Positions 47,089 to 56,024 of a stretch of 64,000 bases of DNA are shown here, piece after piece. The stretch is from positions 682,001-746,000 of the forward strand of contig NZ_FMAR01000001.1 of NCBI RefSeq assembly GCF_900094705.1, in the 5' to 3' direction. The notes below the pieces were generated by a model. The model made no database searches, was not told the DNA's origin, and saw nothing but the letters and a program-made list of their open reading frames with translations. The stretch's first letter is position 1. Every line of letters begins with the position of its first letter. The position numbers and the translations under genes were made by a program. This stretch comes from Chitinophaga costaii. GTDB taxonomy: Bacteria; Bacteroidota; Bacteroidia; Chitinophagales; Chitinophagaceae.

Positions 47089-47781
47089 ATGGTAAAAAAA
47101 TCTCCAGTCATTAGTGTTACCGTAGATGCGGTGGTATTCGGCTACGCCAAAACCGAAGGAGTATCAGTATTACTGATCCGCAGAAAATATCCTCCTTTCA
47201 AAGACGAGTGGGCTATACCAGGAGGGTTTGTGTTGGAAGATGAATCGCTGGAAGAGGCGGTGAAGCGGGAGTTACGGGAGGAAACGGGTATATCGGTGAA
47301 ATACCTGGAACAACTGTATACCTTTGGCGCGCCAGATCGTGATCCGCGGCAGCGCATTATTTCAGTGGCATACTTCGCATTGGTAAAAACCGCACGTTTC
47401 ATGGCATTGAAAGCCGATACTGACGCATCGGTGGCGCAATGGTTTAATATTACGGAGCTGCCCGCGCTGGCATTTGATCATAAACATATCCTGGAAAAAG
47501 CCATCCAGCGCATACAGGCCAAGCTGCGCTACGAACCCATAGGTTTTGAGTTGCTGGATAAAAAATTCCCTTTCTCCGACCTGGAGCGCCTCTACGTTTC
47601 ATTACTGGGACGCGAAATAGACCGGCGCAACTTTAAAAAGAAAATGCTTTCGCTGGAAATATTGGATGAACTGGATGAATACGCCAGGAACGATGGAGCG
47701 GGCCGGCCCGGAAAAATGTTTTCTTTCAACAAACAACGCTATACCCAATTACAAAAAGAGGGTATTCTATTTGAAATATGA
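47089..47781 (+). CDS. nrtR: NrtR-type Nudix/winged-helix transcriptional regulator of NAD metabolism
   Basis: 230 residues. An N-terminal Nudix domain (about 1-145) with a complete Nudix box at residues about 44-66 (GGFVLEDESLEEAVKREL, REETGI) is followed by a C-terminal winged helix (about 155-230, LSLEILDELDEYARND, FSFNKQRYTQLQKEGI). This is the NrtR layout: a repressor of NAD synthesis and salvage genes that senses ADP-ribose or related ligands. The gene immediately upstream of nadM and nadV fits exactly. The intact box suggests it might still hydrolyse its ligand, unlike NrtR forms with degenerate boxes. The ATG at 47089 has no obvious alternative. Confidence 0.9.
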   Translation: MVKKSPVISVTVDAVVFGYAKTEGVSVLLIRRKYPPFKDEWAIPGGFVLEDESLEEAVKRELREETGISVKYLEQLYTFGAPDRDPRQRIISVAYFALVKTARFMALKADTDASVAQWFNITELPALAFDHKHILEKAIQRIQAKLRYEPIGFELLDKKFPFSDLERLYVSLLGREIDRRNFKKKMLSLEILDELDEYARNDGAGRPGKMFSFNKQRYTQLQKEGILFEI

Positions 47782-47797
47782 TTGTCAACAAATTTTT

Positions 47798-47826
47798 ATA
47801 ATATGCGTAAAAATAACGCATATTAT
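47798..47826. promoter_or_regulatory. Perfect inverted repeat upstream of the nadM promoter (NrtR operator candidate 1)
   Basis: ATAATATGCGT and ACGCATATTAT are perfect 11-bp arms around a 7-bp spacer. It ends at the -33 TTTG of the nadM promoter. The ATGCGT/ACGCAT core and 7-bp spacing are shared with the second repeat. NrtR is the obvious binder; not tested. Confidence 0.72.
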
Positions 47827-47858
47827 TTGGTAATGCGGAAAATATGCTGTTATATTTG
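47826..47858 (+). promoter_or_regulatory. nadM operon promoter
   Basis: TTTG at 47826-47829, a 21-nt spacer and TATATTTG at 47851-47858 match both Bacteroidota promoter boxes and their spacing. Transcription would start near 47864, about a dozen bases before the ATG at 47876. The two NrtR-like inverted repeats lie directly upstream of and on top of it. Confidence 0.78.
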
Positions 47859-47875
47859 CGTAGAATAAACGCAAA
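47855..47875. promoter_or_regulatory. Second inverted repeat over the nadM start (NrtR operator candidate 2)
   Basis: TTTGCGT and ACGCAAA are perfect 7-bp arms with a 7-bp spacer. It overlaps the -7 element and the predicted transcription start and ends at the base before the nadM ATG. The centre lies 53 bp (about five helical turns) from the first repeat. Confidence 0.7.
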
Positions 47876-48772
47876 ATGAAAAGTACAGGAGTTATCATCG
47901 CACGGTTTCAGACGCCCTACTTACACGAGGGCCACCATCATCTTATCCGGCATGTTACCGGCCAGCATCACCGCACCGTGCTGGTATTGGGTACCGCAGC
48001 CGTAAAGTCCAGCAAGCGCAACCCTTTTGATTTTTACACCCGCGAAGCCATGATCAAGGCAGACTATCCAGCTATTCCGGTACTTCCCTTACGAGATTAT
48101 GCCATCGATAAAGTGTGGTCGGAGAAATTGGATGAATTGCTGGCCAATACATTTCCCGGCGAAAAATTTATTTTGTACGGCAGCCGCGACAGCTTTGCCT
48201 CCGCCTACAGCGGCAAGTGGGAAACCGCCACCCTGCCAGCTTTCGGAGATTTTAGCGCTACCTCGGTACGAGAAACGCATAGCGATCAGCCCCTGAATAC
48301 GCGGGACTTCCGACTGGGCGTTAATTATGCAATTTATAACCGCTACGACACGGTGTATCCCACGGTGGATATTGCGCTGCTCAATGCCGGCCACACACAG
48401 GTGCTGTTAGGCAGGAAGCCTAACGAAGACACCTGGCGCTTTCCCGGCGGTTTTTCCGATCCCGCAGACGCCTCTTACGAAGCCGCTGCAAAAAGAGAAC
48501 TAACTGAAGAATGCGGCGCACTGGAAACTGCTCCCATGCAATACCTGGGGTCTGTTAAAATTGACGACTGGCGCTACCGGGGCGAAACAGACAAGATCAT
48601 CAGCCTGTTCTTTACCACTACCCTCCTGAGCGGCACGCCCAAGGCCAACGACGACCTGGAAGCCCTGCAATGGTTTGATATTGCCGCCCTGCCCCTGATG
48701 CTGGAAAAAGAGATTATCAACGCCGCACATATTCCATTCCTGCAAATCCTTCTTCACCACTTAAACGCGTAA
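47876..48772 (+). CDS. nadM: Bifunctional NMN adenylyltransferase / Nudix hydrolase (NadM-Nudix)
   Basis: 298 residues. The N-terminal nucleotidyltransferase domain (about 1-165) has a HEGH (His17-Glu-Gly-His20) motif and a C-terminal ATP-phosphate motif SATSVRE near residue 129; it makes NAD from NMN and ATP. The C-terminal Nudix domain (about 175-295) has the box GGFSDPADASYEAAAKREL then TEECG. Fusion of NadM and Nudix (as in Synechocystis slr0787 and Francisella) pairs NAD synthesis with ADP-ribose breakdown. First gene of the operon, under the NrtR-like operators. Confidence 0.92.
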   Translation: MKSTGVIIARFQTPYLHEGHHHLIRHVTGQHHRTVLVLGTAAVKSSKRNPFDFYTREAMIKADYPAIPVLPLRDYAIDKVWSEKLDELLANTFPGEKFILYGSRDSFASAYSGKWETATLPAFGDFSATSVRETHSDQPLNTRDFRLGVNYAIYNRYDTVYPTVDIALLNAGHTQVLLGRKPNEDTWRFPGGFSDPADASYEAAAKRELTEECGALETAPMQYLGSVKIDDWRYRGETDKIISLFFTTTLLSGTPKANDDLEALQWFDIAALPLMLEKEIINAAHIPFLQILLHHLNA

Positions 48773-48775
48773 ACC

Positions 48776-50212
48776 ATGTATACAGATAATATTATTTTGA
48801 TGGCGGATGCCTACAAATATTCTCATCACAAGTTGTACTACCCTGGCACTAATAAAATTTATTCTTACCTGGAAAGCCGTGGCGGCCTATTTGGCGAAAC
48901 TGCTTTCTTTGGGCTGCAATACATCCTAAAAAAATATTTCACAGGAGCAGTCATCACCAAAGAAGGGGTAGACCAGGCAGCTACTTTGCTGGACGGCGTG
49001 TTTGGCAGCAAAGGCATTTTTGACCGCAGTAAGTTTGATTACATTATTGAAAAGCACGGGGGGCGGCTGCCGGTTCGTATCAAAGCTGTAAAGGAAGGCA
49101 GCATACTCCCGGTGCGGAATGTGTTGATGACGATTGAAAATACAGATCCACAATGTTATTGGCTCACTAACTTCCTGGAAACAATTTTAATGCAGACCTG
49201 GTATCCTAGCTCCGTGGCTACGTTGTCTTATCACATTCGCCAGATCGTGGAGCAATATTTTGCAGCAACCGCCAGCGCCACATCGTTGGGTGGTACGCCT
49301 TTTATCCTCAATGATTTTGGCTTCCGGGGCACCAGTTCCGGTGAGAGTGCGGGCATAGGCGGCATGTCGCACCTACTTAATTTTAAAGGTAGTGATACGG
49401 TGATCGCTGCCGTGTATGCACAAAAATTTTATAATGCTTCCAGCGTAGTGGCGGCCTCCGTGCCGGCCACAGAACACTCCATCATGACCCTGCTGGGAGA
49501 GGAAGGCGAGTTGGAAGTACTGCGCCACATTTTAAAGGCTTGTCCCACCGGCATCGTATCGGTTGTATCCGACTCCTTCGATATATTCCGTGCCACCAGC
49601 GAATACTGGGGCGGGGTATTGAAAGAGGAAATACTGGCCCGCAATGGCACCCTGGTAATCCGCCCCGATAGTGGCGACCCGGTACAAACCTTGCTGCATG
49701 TTTTCGACATCCTGATGGATAAGTTTGGATATACTGTGAATGAAAAAGGTTATAAGGTACTGCCACCCCAGGTAAGGGTTATTCAGGGCGATGGCATTAA
49801 CTTGGACAGTATCCGTACAATTTATAAAGCGCTGCAAGACCATGGTATTTCTGCGGAGAATCTGGTGCTGGGCATGGGCGGTGCCTTGCTGCAACGTCTG
49901 GACCGCGACTCCCAGCAGTTTGCCATTAAATGTTCTTATGCGGAGATCAACGGGCAGCCGGTGAATGTGCAGAAACACCCGTTAGAAATGAATGAGAAGG
50001 GTGAAATGGTGAAGTCTTTCAAAACCTCCAAGTCTGGCCGTCAGCAACTGGTGCTTACGCCCCAGGGTTATAAAACCATTCCGGAAACCGAGGCCAGTCC
50101 TTACCCGAACGAACTGGAAACTGTTTTCGAGAATGGGGAGCTACTGCGCGATGAAAAGTTTGAAGCCATCCAGGAAAGAATAATTTCCTATCTGAAAAAA
50201 TATAATGGATAA
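48776..50212 (+). CDS. nadV: Nicotinamide phosphoribosyltransferase
   Basis: 478 residues. Makes NMN from nicotinamide and PRPP, the first salvage step feeding NadM. Family motifs: ADAYKYSHHKLYYPGTNKIYS near the N-terminus, DFGFRGTSSGESAGIGGMSHLL, ASVPATEHSIMT (catalytic His region) and LVIRPDSGDPV (Arg/Asp binding the substrate phosphate and ring). It starts 3 nt after nadM, so it is co-translated. Together with nadM it gives a complete two-step nicotinamide to NAD route. Confidence 0.94.
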   Translation: MYTDNIILMADAYKYSHHKLYYPGTNKIYSYLESRGGLFGETAFFGLQYILKKYFTGAVITKEGVDQAATLLDGVFGSKGIFDRSKFDYIIEKHGGRLPVRIKAVKEGSILPVRNVLMTIENTDPQCYWLTNFLETILMQTWYPSSVATLSYHIRQIVEQYFAATASATSLGGTPFILNDFGFRGTSSGESAGIGGMSHLLNFKGSDTVIAAVYAQKFYNASSVVAASVPATEHSIMTLLGEEGELEVLRHILKACPTGIVSVVSDSFDIFRATSEYWGGVLKEEILARNGTLVIRPDSGDPVQTLLHVFDILMDKFGYTVNEKGYKVLPPQVRVIQGDGINLDSIRTIYKALQDHGISAENLVLGMGGALLQRLDRDSQQFAIKCSYAEINGQPVNVQKHPLEMNEKGEMVKSFKTSKSGRQQLVLTPQGYKTIPETEASPYPNELETVFENGELLRDEKFEAIQERIISYLKKYNG

Positions 50213-51176
50213 CGGCCCCGCATATACGGCGTTTTTGATCAAACACTTTGGCATTCATCCACGGCGCTTGTCCCCGCTGGGTGGTTATTCCAATCAGAAC
50301 ACCCTGGTGGAGACCGATACGGGTGAATACGTAGCCCGCCTGTCCCGCCATAACCGGCACCTGGACAGTGTACGCGTTGAGGAGCATGTGCTGCAATCAT
50401 TGGAGGACGGGGGATATACAAAGGCGCCCAGGCTGGTACAACGTTTTTCCACGCCCCTGCAAATGGGGCACCGGTTTCTACACCTGTTCTACAAAATACC
50501 GGGACAGATACCCTGCCGGTGGTGGCAGCATTGCAGCGAAACAAAACTGGAACAAGTGTTTTCCGGACTGGCAGAACTGCACCGAGCGCTATCACGCATA
50601 CTATCGATACACGACGCTGGCAAAGGCATGTACCAGTGGTACCGTATGCCGGCTGCGCCGCCAGCGGCCCTGGAAAGCACTGCTACCGGACGTTATGTTA
50701 TTGCACAGTGGGAACACTTCTGCGAATCGGCCAATAAATTACAGGAAGCCGCAGCAAGGCTATTTCCCTGGGACAAAGGCCACTACCAATGGATTCATGG
50801 TGACGTGCAACTGGAAAATGTATTGTTTGACCAGGACCAGCTTACCGCTTTCCTGGATTTTGAAATGGTGCGTTGGGACGCCTGCGAGAAAGACGTGATT
50901 TTTTCTGCTTTCCGTGTATGCAAGGAAGGCCCGGAAGACGGCCTGTTTCGCTACGATGCCAGCCGGCTGCAAAAGGCCATTGCCGCCTACCGGAACACAG
51001 GCACCCACCTGCACGATGGATTTTTTGACCGGTACGATGCTTTTTGGAAACCCTTCTTTTGTATGGATCAGGCCCTGGTGTATTTGCACAACGCATTTGA
51101 CCAGGTATGGGTATTGGAAGACAATATCGGCTTTATGCCATGCTTTAACGAAGTGCTGCACTATTACGAATGGTGA
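50205..51176 (+). CDS. APH/ChoK-fold small-molecule kinase
   Basis: 323 residues, phosphotransferase (aminoglycoside/choline kinase-like) fold. Catalytic motif HGDVQLEN: His198, Gly199, Asp200 and Asn205, then the metal motif Asp218-Phe-Glu in AFLDFEMVRWD. The N-lobe GGYSNQNTLVET resembles a glycine-rich phosphate loop. It would phosphorylate a sugar, amine or nucleoside; the substrate is not known. The first codons overlap the nadV stop by 8 nt, so it is translationally coupled to NAD salvage. A nicotinamide riboside-like or amino-sugar substrate is a guess from context. Confidence 0.82.
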   Translation: MDNGPAYTAFLIKHFGIHPRRLSPLGGYSNQNTLVETDTGEYVARLSRHNRHLDSVRVEEHVLQSLEDGGYTKAPRLVQRFSTPLQMGHRFLHLFYKIPGQIPCRWWQHCSETKLEQVFSGLAELHRALSRILSIHDAGKGMYQWYRMPAAPPAALESTATGRYVIAQWEHFCESANKLQEAAARLFPWDKGHYQWIHGDVQLENVLFDQDQLTAFLDFEMVRWDACEKDVIFSAFRVCKEGPEDGLFRYDASRLQKAIAAYRNTGTHLHDGFFDRYDAFWKPFFCMDQALVYLHNAFDQVWVLEDNIGFMPCFNEVLHYYEW

Positions 51177-51199
51177 AGCACCTTTAAAAAGTCCTGTTT

Positions 51200-52108
51200 A
51201 TGAGAGCCTTGTTTGCTTTGGACTGGCGCAATGTAACGGACGCGCAATTAACGGAAATCATTGCCCTGCAAGCGCATTATACGGAACTGGTACTGGTGAT
51301 AAGCAGGCCAGAAACCTTGCTGGATAGTCATTCACCCATGATTTGCCATGATCTGATGCCTGCCTTGCAACAATTGCTGCAAACCCACCTACACCTACCT
51401 TTTTACCTGTTGCCTATTCCCGGAAAAGGGGTGCCGGATTACTACCACTGGTTGCATTGGCGTATACTTTGTCCGGCCTTCCACCATGTGTTTATTGATA
51501 CGCCGGCACAAAAAAACGCCATGGAAGTTATTTTTCGTGTACCCATTACCGTTATACCGCGTAACGGCTTACCGCTGACGCTGCCGGCTGTACCGAAAAA
51601 ACAGCGGGGCATTTTCATCACCCGCGCTCAGCCATTTCACAACGGGCATGCGGCCTACCTGGCGCAAATGCAGCAGGAAGTGGAAGAAGTGATTGTGGTG
51701 ATTGGCGTGGCCAACCAATCGCACACCGCCAGCAACTTTGCAACGGCTGGCGAGCGACTGGAAATGGTGAAACCTTATTTACAACATACCTGGCCTGGCC
51801 GCCATCATTTGGTAGCGCTGCCTTACAGCGATTTCTCCCTGGAAAATTTTTACGAACTGGAATACCTGCTGCCCGATTTTAATACCGTGTACACCATTAA
51901 CACCAGTACCATCACCTATGCGCAGACGGCAGGATATCCTATAAAGCATTTAAACATACAACTCGATGTGAGTGGCACACATATCCGCCACTGCATGGCG
52001 CAAGATCAGCCTTACGCGCACCTGGTGCCGCCGCCGGTGTACGATTATCTCCAGGAAGGGCCATTGATACGCCGGCTAAAACAATTACTGGAAAAGGAAA
52101 ACCGATAA
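51200..52108 (+). CDS. Second NMNAT-like adenylyltransferase with an N-terminal extra domain
   Basis: 302 residues. Residues about 133-300 form a HxGH nucleotidyltransferase: HNGH at 147-150 in FITRAQPFHNGHAAYL and SGTHIR at 258-263, the ISTRR-like phosphate motif. This resembles archaeal-type NadM. The first ~130 residues have no clear motif (YYHWLHWRILCPAFHHVFID is notable) and could be a degenerate copy of the same fold. It should transfer AMP to a phosphate-bearing acceptor. Having two NMNAT-like genes in one operon is unusual. 23 nt after the kinase gene. Confidence 0.75.
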   Translation: MRALFALDWRNVTDAQLTEIIALQAHYTELVLVISRPETLLDSHSPMICHDLMPALQQLLQTHLHLPFYLLPIPGKGVPDYYHWLHWRILCPAFHHVFIDTPAQKNAMEVIFRVPITVIPRNGLPLTLPAVPKKQRGIFITRAQPFHNGHAAYLAQMQQEVEEVIVVIGVANQSHTASNFATAGERLEMVKPYLQHTWPGRHHLVALPYSDFSLENFYELEYLLPDFNTVYTINTSTITYAQTAGYPIKHLNIQLDVSGTHIRHCMAQDQPYAHLVPPPVYDYLQEGPLIRRLKQLLEKENR

Positions 52109-52112
52109 AAAT

Positions 52113-53900
52113 ATGTGTGGAATTGGAGGCATTTTATTGGCTAAGGACATGGAACCGGTGCTGCAACAAAAAATGAAGGCCCTTAATGAGGCCCAACGCC
52201 ACCGGGGGCCAGACGACCAGCAAACCTGGGTGAAAGGCCCTGCTGCGCTTTGCCACCAGCGCCTTTCGCTGCTGGATGCAGCCGGTGGCACACAGCCCTT
52301 TGCAGATACTAGTGGGCGTTATCTTATTGTGTATAACGGAGAGTTATATAACCATGTGCAGCTCCGGGAAATGTTGCGTCCCCATTATGACTTCCGCACC
52401 CACTGCGATACCGAGGTGGTGCTGGCAGCATGGATTACCTGGGGAGCCGCCTGCCTGGAGCGCTTCAATGGTATGTTTGCTTTCCTCATCTGGGATTCCC
52501 AACAACAAACCGCCTTTGCCGCGCGCGATCCCTTGGGGGTAAAACCATTTGTGTATTACCAGCACAACGGTACTTTTTATTTTGCATCAGAGGTAAAGGC
52601 ACTGCTGCGGGTATTAGACCGGCAGCCTCAAATTGATCCCCAGCGGCTGGTGGAATGTGTGATCTCCCCCGCCACCAGTGGCAATGGTGCAGCGTCGGTA
52701 TTCAAAAACATACAATATCTGGAACCCGGCACCACCTTACATTTCAACAAGGATGGACTAAGCTTGAAAACCTATTACCAATTCCTATGGAAGCAGACGT
52801 CCCTACACGAAAATACCTTACTGGCCGAACTGGCGGCAGCCTTGCAGCAAAATGTAGCGCTTTCCATGCAAGCAGACGTGCCGGTAGGCGTATTCCTGAG
52901 CGGTGGGCTAGACTCTTCGCTGCTGGCCACCCTGGCAGCACCACATACTGCCAGTCCCTTACAGACGTTTACCATCGCCTTTCCGCATCACCAGCATATT
53001 CATTTTGACCCCGGCACCATTGTCAACTCCGACGATCTCCCTTTTGCCAAAGCCATCGCGGCACAAACGGGGTCCAGGTTTAACGAGGTGACCATGCAAC
53101 ATACATCCGTAGCAGAAAGTTTGCAATTGCTGGTAAGCATCAATGATCGCATACCAGTATGGGAGCAGGAGCTATCGCAGCAGCACCTATCGCGGGCGGC
53201 GGCACAGCAGCTAAAGGCTGTATTGGTGGGCGATGCGGCAGATGAAACCCATTACGGTTATTATTTTTTACTGCACGATAAAGTGAACAAAAGCCCACGG
53301 GGATTGATGGACCTATTTGGCGCGGAGCGGCGGGCTACGATGTTATCCGCAAACCTACTCCGACAACTGGAGCCGCTGGCATGGCTGGATCAGGAATACC
53401 GCCAACTGGTAAGCCAGGCAGGCTATACGTTTGGCAAAAGTGCGGAAGAAAACATCCTGGCCATGAGCCTACTCGTAAACCGGCGCTGGCTGGGCCGGCT
53501 GCTGCACAATGGCGACATCCACACCATGCACTACGGATTAGAGGCAAGGGTACCTTTCGCTAATCCCCATCTGCTGAACACCGTTATGAAAGTACCGCCA
53601 GCGCTGGGTTTTAAAGAAGGGGTGGAAAAATACATGTTGCGGCAGGTGGCCCTGCAACACATGCCGCCCTCTTTAGCGCTGCGCAAGAAATCCTCCCTGC
53701 CACGCGACCCGCGCCTCGGCAAAACCTACCAGGCTATCTTGCAAAAGTTATTGCAAACGCCCAACGACTTTATAGACACCTACCTGCACCGGCCCGCCCT
53801 GGCGGCTTTATGCCAACAGGAAGTGATACCGGAAAGCGACCGGATGTTGTTGTTCAATATGATTTGTTTAATTTATTGGGGGCTTCATTATGCAAACTAA
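52113..53900 (+). CDS. Asparagine synthetase B-like (class II glutamine amidotransferase)
   Basis: 595 residues. The class II amidotransferase domain starts with the catalytic Cys2 (MCGIGGILLA) and has RHRGPDD and the glutamine-binding NGELYNH. The C-terminal ATP-pyrophosphatase domain has the PP-loop SGGLDSS at 263-269, and VGDAADE and RVPFANPHL in the active region. It activates a carboxylate with ATP and adds ammonia. It could make asparagine, but in this cluster an amide of a pathway intermediate is possible, as in beta-lactam or amidated natural product enzymes. It starts 4 nt after the previous gene. Confidence 0.85.
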   Translation: MCGIGGILLAKDMEPVLQQKMKALNEAQRHRGPDDQQTWVKGPAALCHQRLSLLDAAGGTQPFADTSGRYLIVYNGELYNHVQLREMLRPHYDFRTHCDTEVVLAAWITWGAACLERFNGMFAFLIWDSQQQTAFAARDPLGVKPFVYYQHNGTFYFASEVKALLRVLDRQPQIDPQRLVECVISPATSGNGAASVFKNIQYLEPGTTLHFNKDGLSLKTYYQFLWKQTSLHENTLLAELAAALQQNVALSMQADVPVGVFLSGGLDSSLLATLAAPHTASPLQTFTIAFPHHQHIHFDPGTIVNSDDLPFAKAIAAQTGSRFNEVTMQHTSVAESLQLLVSINDRIPVWEQELSQQHLSRAAAQQLKAVLVGDAADETHYGYYFLLHDKVNKSPRGLMDLFGAERRATMLSANLLRQLEPLAWLDQEYRQLVSQAGYTFGKSAEENILAMSLLVNRRWLGRLLHNGDIHTMHYGLEARVPFANPHLLNTVMKVPPALGFKEGVEKYMLRQVALQHMPPSLALRKKSSLPRDPRLGKTYQAILQKLLQTPNDFIDTYLHRPALAALCQQEVIPESDRMLLFNMICLIYWGLHYAN

Positions 53901-55128
53901 AAAAATACTGTTCGTCACCATCCCGGAGAAAGGTCACATCAACCCAATGATAGGCGTTGCCCAGCATCTGCAAGCCATGGGGTATGAACTGGCTTTTTTT
54001 GCACAGGTAGATATCAGCCTACAACTGCGCCGGGCCGGCCTTCAGGGCCAGGTATACCATGATCCATCTCCTGTAAATATCGATCCGCAATTCATCACCA
54101 AAGGCGCCGATTTTGTAAAAAAGCTGGCCAACAAGGAATGGCTGCGCCAATGGATCAAAACATTACTTATCGATGCGGTGCCGGGACAAGTACAACTGCT
54201 GGATGCTGTAGTGAAAAACTTTGCGCCCTCCCTCATTGTCACCGATCCGATGGTGTACGCTGCCGCCCTGGTGGCACACACGCACAATCTACCATGGGTG
54301 GGCATTTCATCCTCCTTAAATCCTATCACACCCGATGACTGGCAGTGTGAATTAACGGATACGCTGCATACATTGGAGCCGCTGCGTAACGCTTTGTTTG
54401 AAGCACAGGGCTTGCTGCCACGCTTCAAAGTGAGCGATGCGATCTCACCCTGGCTGAATATTGTATTTGCCACAGAAACCTATATGCCCCGCCATATATG
54501 CGGCAATGATTTTTCTTACTATGCTGGCAACAGCTTCCCGATGCAGTCCCGGGGCGACGAAACAGACTTTCCCTTTCATCGCCTGGAACCTGGTAAGCGC
54601 AAGGTGTACATGTCTATGGGCAGCCAAATTTATTATCATCCGCATTTGTTCTCTACCGTAGCGCAGGCGCTGTATGACGATGATATACAACTGGTTTTTG
54701 CAATCAATGAACTGCTCAATACGCCTTTTGCCGATACGCTGCCCCGCCATGTGATGGCCGTATCTTATGCCCCGCAGTTGCAATTGCTGCCGTACATAGA
54801 TTTAGTGATTTCCCATGGCGGCGCCAATTCGGCCATGGAAGCATTGGCAAATGGTGTTCCACTGGCGTTGCTGCCCATTTGCAACGACCAGTTTTTGCAG
54901 GCACAATTTGTAACACGCGCTGGTGCCGGCATTGTACTAAATCCCCACCTTCCATCTGCTACCCGCTACCGGGAGCAGTTGCTGCCGTTACTTCAAGCCG
55001 GCTCGCCAGTGCGGGCGCATGCCAGTAGCATAGGCGCATCCTTCCGCGCAAAGACAGGCCCCTTAGGCGCTGCGCAGGAGATCGAAAAACTTTTCCTTAC
55101 CCGCCAGCCATTCCATCCGTTACTATGA
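53890..55128 (+). CDS. MGT/UGT-family (GT1) glycosyltransferase
   Basis: 412 residues. N-terminal LFVTIPEKGHINPMIGVAQHL resembles the acceptor-domain start of macrolide glycosyltransferases and YjiC. The C-terminal donor domain has the PSPG-like motif SHGGANSAMEALANGVPLALLP near residue 305. It would attach an activated sugar to a small hydrophobic acceptor. The start codon lies inside the asparagine-synthetase-like gene (11-nt overlap), indicating coupling. The donor sugar and acceptor are unknown. Confidence 0.85.
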   Translation: MQTKKILFVTIPEKGHINPMIGVAQHLQAMGYELAFFAQVDISLQLRRAGLQGQVYHDPSPVNIDPQFITKGADFVKKLANKEWLRQWIKTLLIDAVPGQVQLLDAVVKNFAPSLIVTDPMVYAAALVAHTHNLPWVGISSSLNPITPDDWQCELTDTLHTLEPLRNALFEAQGLLPRFKVSDAISPWLNIVFATETYMPRHICGNDFSYYAGNSFPMQSRGDETDFPFHRLEPGKRKVYMSMGSQIYYHPHLFSTVAQALYDDDIQLVFAINELLNTPFADTLPRHVMAVSYAPQLQLLPYIDLVISHGGANSAMEALANGVPLALLPICNDQFLQAQFVTRAGAGIVLNPHLPSATRYREQLLPLLQAGSPVRAHASSIGASFRAKTGPLGAAQEIEKLFLTRQPFHPLL

Positions 55129-56018
55129 GTACTTACCTGGTCATATCTCCTCACCTCGATGACGCCGTACTGAGTTGCGGCGCACAAATCGCATCTTGGA
55201 CGGCGGATGGACATACCGTATTCGTGGCTACCGTATTTAATATGGCAGCCGAATCCCATGCACAACACTATGCGCAGCGCATACACGATAACGAAACCGC
55301 CATTGCTCTACTGGGTGCCAAAGCTATTTACCTGAACTTTATGGATGCCCCTTTTCGTAATCCGGCTTTCCATAACTTCAGTACCATCCTGCTGCATGAT
55401 CAACTGCCCGCCACGGCCTTGGAAGTGACAACCACCTTAGGTCCTATTCTTCAAATGGTAGTGCATTCGGTGGTGGCAGATGCGGTGTATTTCCCTTTGG
55501 CTATTGGCGGCCATGTAGACCACCTGATCGTCTATGCGTGCAGTAAACAGTACTGGAAAACGAACACTCCTGTATACTATTATGAAGACCTGCCCTATGC
55601 CCTGGTACCTGGCTGGCGCACGGTGCGCTGGCTACAGCATGGCGCAGTGCCGGCTTCCATCCTTCCGGCAAAGGATCTTCCTCCAACCCGGCTACAGGAC
55701 ATACCGCTGGCATTCTTAAAAAACTATATGTCTGGCGAAGCAGACCGGCAGACCAGCGAAGCCCTGCACGCCGCCCAACAAGCTGCCTTACTGCCCGCTA
55801 TGGCAGGGGCTTGCAGTTGGACTTTAACCGAAAACGTTTTCCATGTCAACAAATTCACATTCGACCAGTCGTATTTCCGGCAAAAAATTGCCGCCATCCG
55901 CTGTTATACCTCCGAGTGGCCTGTACTATTTGGGCCCACAGAAAAAGATATTGTAAACTCCTTAGGACAACCGGGTAACCCCAACGGTTACACGGAAATT
56001 TATTGGACCTTAAAATAA
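55125..56018 (+). CDS. PIG-L family deacetylase
   Basis: 297 residues, LmbE-like fold. Zinc motif ISPHLDDAVLSCGA (a PHLDD variant of PHPDD, residues 8-13) and a second histidine region GGHVDHLIVY near residue 128. The family removes N-acetyl groups from GlcNAc-like sugars, as in mycothiol, bacillithiol and glycolipid pathways. Overlaps the glycosyltransferase stop by 4 nt. A glycosyltransferase plus PIG-L pair suggests GlcNAc addition then deacetylation to GlcN, an inference from family. Confidence 0.85.
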   Translation: MSTYLVISPHLDDAVLSCGAQIASWTADGHTVFVATVFNMAAESHAQHYAQRIHDNETAIALLGAKAIYLNFMDAPFRNPAFHNFSTILLHDQLPATALEVTTTLGPILQMVVHSVVADAVYFPLAIGGHVDHLIVYACSKQYWKTNTPVYYYEDLPYALVPGWRTVRWLQHGAVPASILPAKDLPPTRLQDIPLAFLKNYMSGEADRQTSEALHAAQQAALLPAMAGACSWTLTENVFHVNKFTFDQSYFRQKIAAIRCYTSEWPVLFGPTEKDIVNSLGQPGNPNGYTEIYWTLK

Positions 56019-56024
56019 TTAAAT

